From: Litoreibacter roseus
GTDB lineage: Bacteria > Pseudomonadota > Alphaproteobacteria > Rhodobacterales > Rhodobacteraceae
DNA: 64,000 nt
NCBI RefSeq assembly: GCF_009811795.1
Contig: NZ_BLJE01000002.1
Location: 1,178,001 to 1,242,000, forward strand
Direction of reading: 5' to 3'
Shown one piece after another: positions 63,607 to 64,000 of this stretch. Position 1 is the stretch's first letter. The number at the start of each line of letters is the position of its first letter. A program made the position numbers and the translations under genes. The notes under the pieces are model-generated. The model was not told where the DNA came from. It saw only the letters and a list, made by a program, of their open reading frames with translations, and did not search any database.

Positions 63607-64000
63607 GACCTAGTGAACGCAGCAGCACACCTGCAAGCTGGTTTCGTCTCACCCGCTGTGGTTTTTCGGTCGCCATCACTCAATTTTCGACCCTTCCAAT
63701 GCAGCCTCGCCAAACTGCCTGGAGTGAAATAATTACCAATATAACAATATGTTAAGGTAAACGGCAGTGATTGGACGCCCATATTCACTGTTGCGAACGC
63801 CCCCTTGCGGGCCGGGCTGTCGTGAACCTAGCCAGTCTGTGCCTGTCTCGGCCCTGCGGCTTCCATCCCTTGCGCAGCTATAGCCAGCCGTCAACGGCTG
63901 ACACTTCTTCCTTTGATTGGGGCCTTGCAGGCCCGTCCTCCGTCAAGGCCAAGCCCTTCGCTATGACTTCGGGCGCAGCCAGCGGTCTCCCCGTCCTTCC
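63607..64000. other. Non-coding end of window
   Basis: No gene is supported here. From 63790 the DNA becomes GC-rich, with small inverted motifs (AGCCGTCAACGGCT near 63883) and style like the leader regions at 39200 and 44850, so another mobile module may begin beyond the window. Confidence 0.4.

Noticed and set aside
63358-63732. 124-codon frame on the plus strand
   Set aside because: It overlaps the minus-strand frame and shows no motif. Neither strand is decisive; the minus one is kept at low confidence because it follows the direction of the helicase fragment.
26061-64000. A second copy of the tRNA-Thr 3' end as right attachment site
   Set aside because: I did not find the T-arm/acceptor sequence again in the window; the right border is probably outside.

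Overview
The window reads as a chromosomal segment of a Rhodobacterales (Roseobacter-group) alphaproteobacterium. The evidence is the gene order murA - DUF2948 - GNAT - hisD - UPF0262 - LMW phosphatase - infA - maf - RNase G/E - yacG, a poly(hydroxyalkanoate) synthase, a self-sufficient reductive dehalogenase with BluB, and high-GC codon use in the left part. Assignments rest on motif reading only; no database search was run.

Left part, 1-26 kb, is ordinary backbone. Reading leftward there is a flavodoxin-like protein, a three-gene MacAB/DevBCA-type ABC exporter and a truncated phaC. Rightward there is a Crp/Fnr regulator followed by DUF2892 and a split YeeE/YedE pair; a perfect FNR-type box sits between the two divergent units. 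Then come tRNA-Gly, an MsbA-like exporter, a BON/LysM protein, an acyl-CoA synthetase, a decayed ABC-ATPase fragment, a sensor kinase, a 1069-residue cobalamin-dependent reductive dehalogenase fused to its own flavin/2Fe-2S reductase, and convergent bluB. tRNA-Phe and the leftward housekeeping run follow.

Right part, 26-64 kb, is accessory DNA that begins exactly at tRNA-Thr. A large serine recombinase gene ends inside the 3' end of this tRNA. The island holds an orphan type IV coupling protein with small partner genes, an IS3-family remnant, a membrane-anchored HTH protein, a Pin-type invertase next to two inverted crossover-like sites, an RTX protein operon, an orphan capsule-type glycosyltransferase, a beta-class DNA methyltransferase, an H-NS homologue, an AIPR-family phage-resistance protein, secreted proteins, the mobile mystery A/B (HTH plus Fic) pair, and a complete type II-C CRISPR-Cas locus. 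Many intergenic stretches are AT-rich, and several short repeats occur twice. The right boundary of the island is not in the window.

The CRISPR locus is the most complete system. It comprises cas9 (1074 aa), cas1, cas2 and 13 repeats with 12 spacers. A tracrRNA with an anti-repeat, a promoter and a terminator hairpin is predicted on the opposite strand, directly upstream of cas9. The AIPR gene, the methyltransferase, the Fic pair and a broken UvrD-like helicase lie around it, so the island looks like a patchwork with defence cargo. The best candidates for something undescribed are the roughly 110-bp segment bounded by inverted sites beside the invertase, the membrane-tethered HTH protein with its direct-repeat operator, and the three-unit HTH-like repeat protein at 38.3-39.0 kb.
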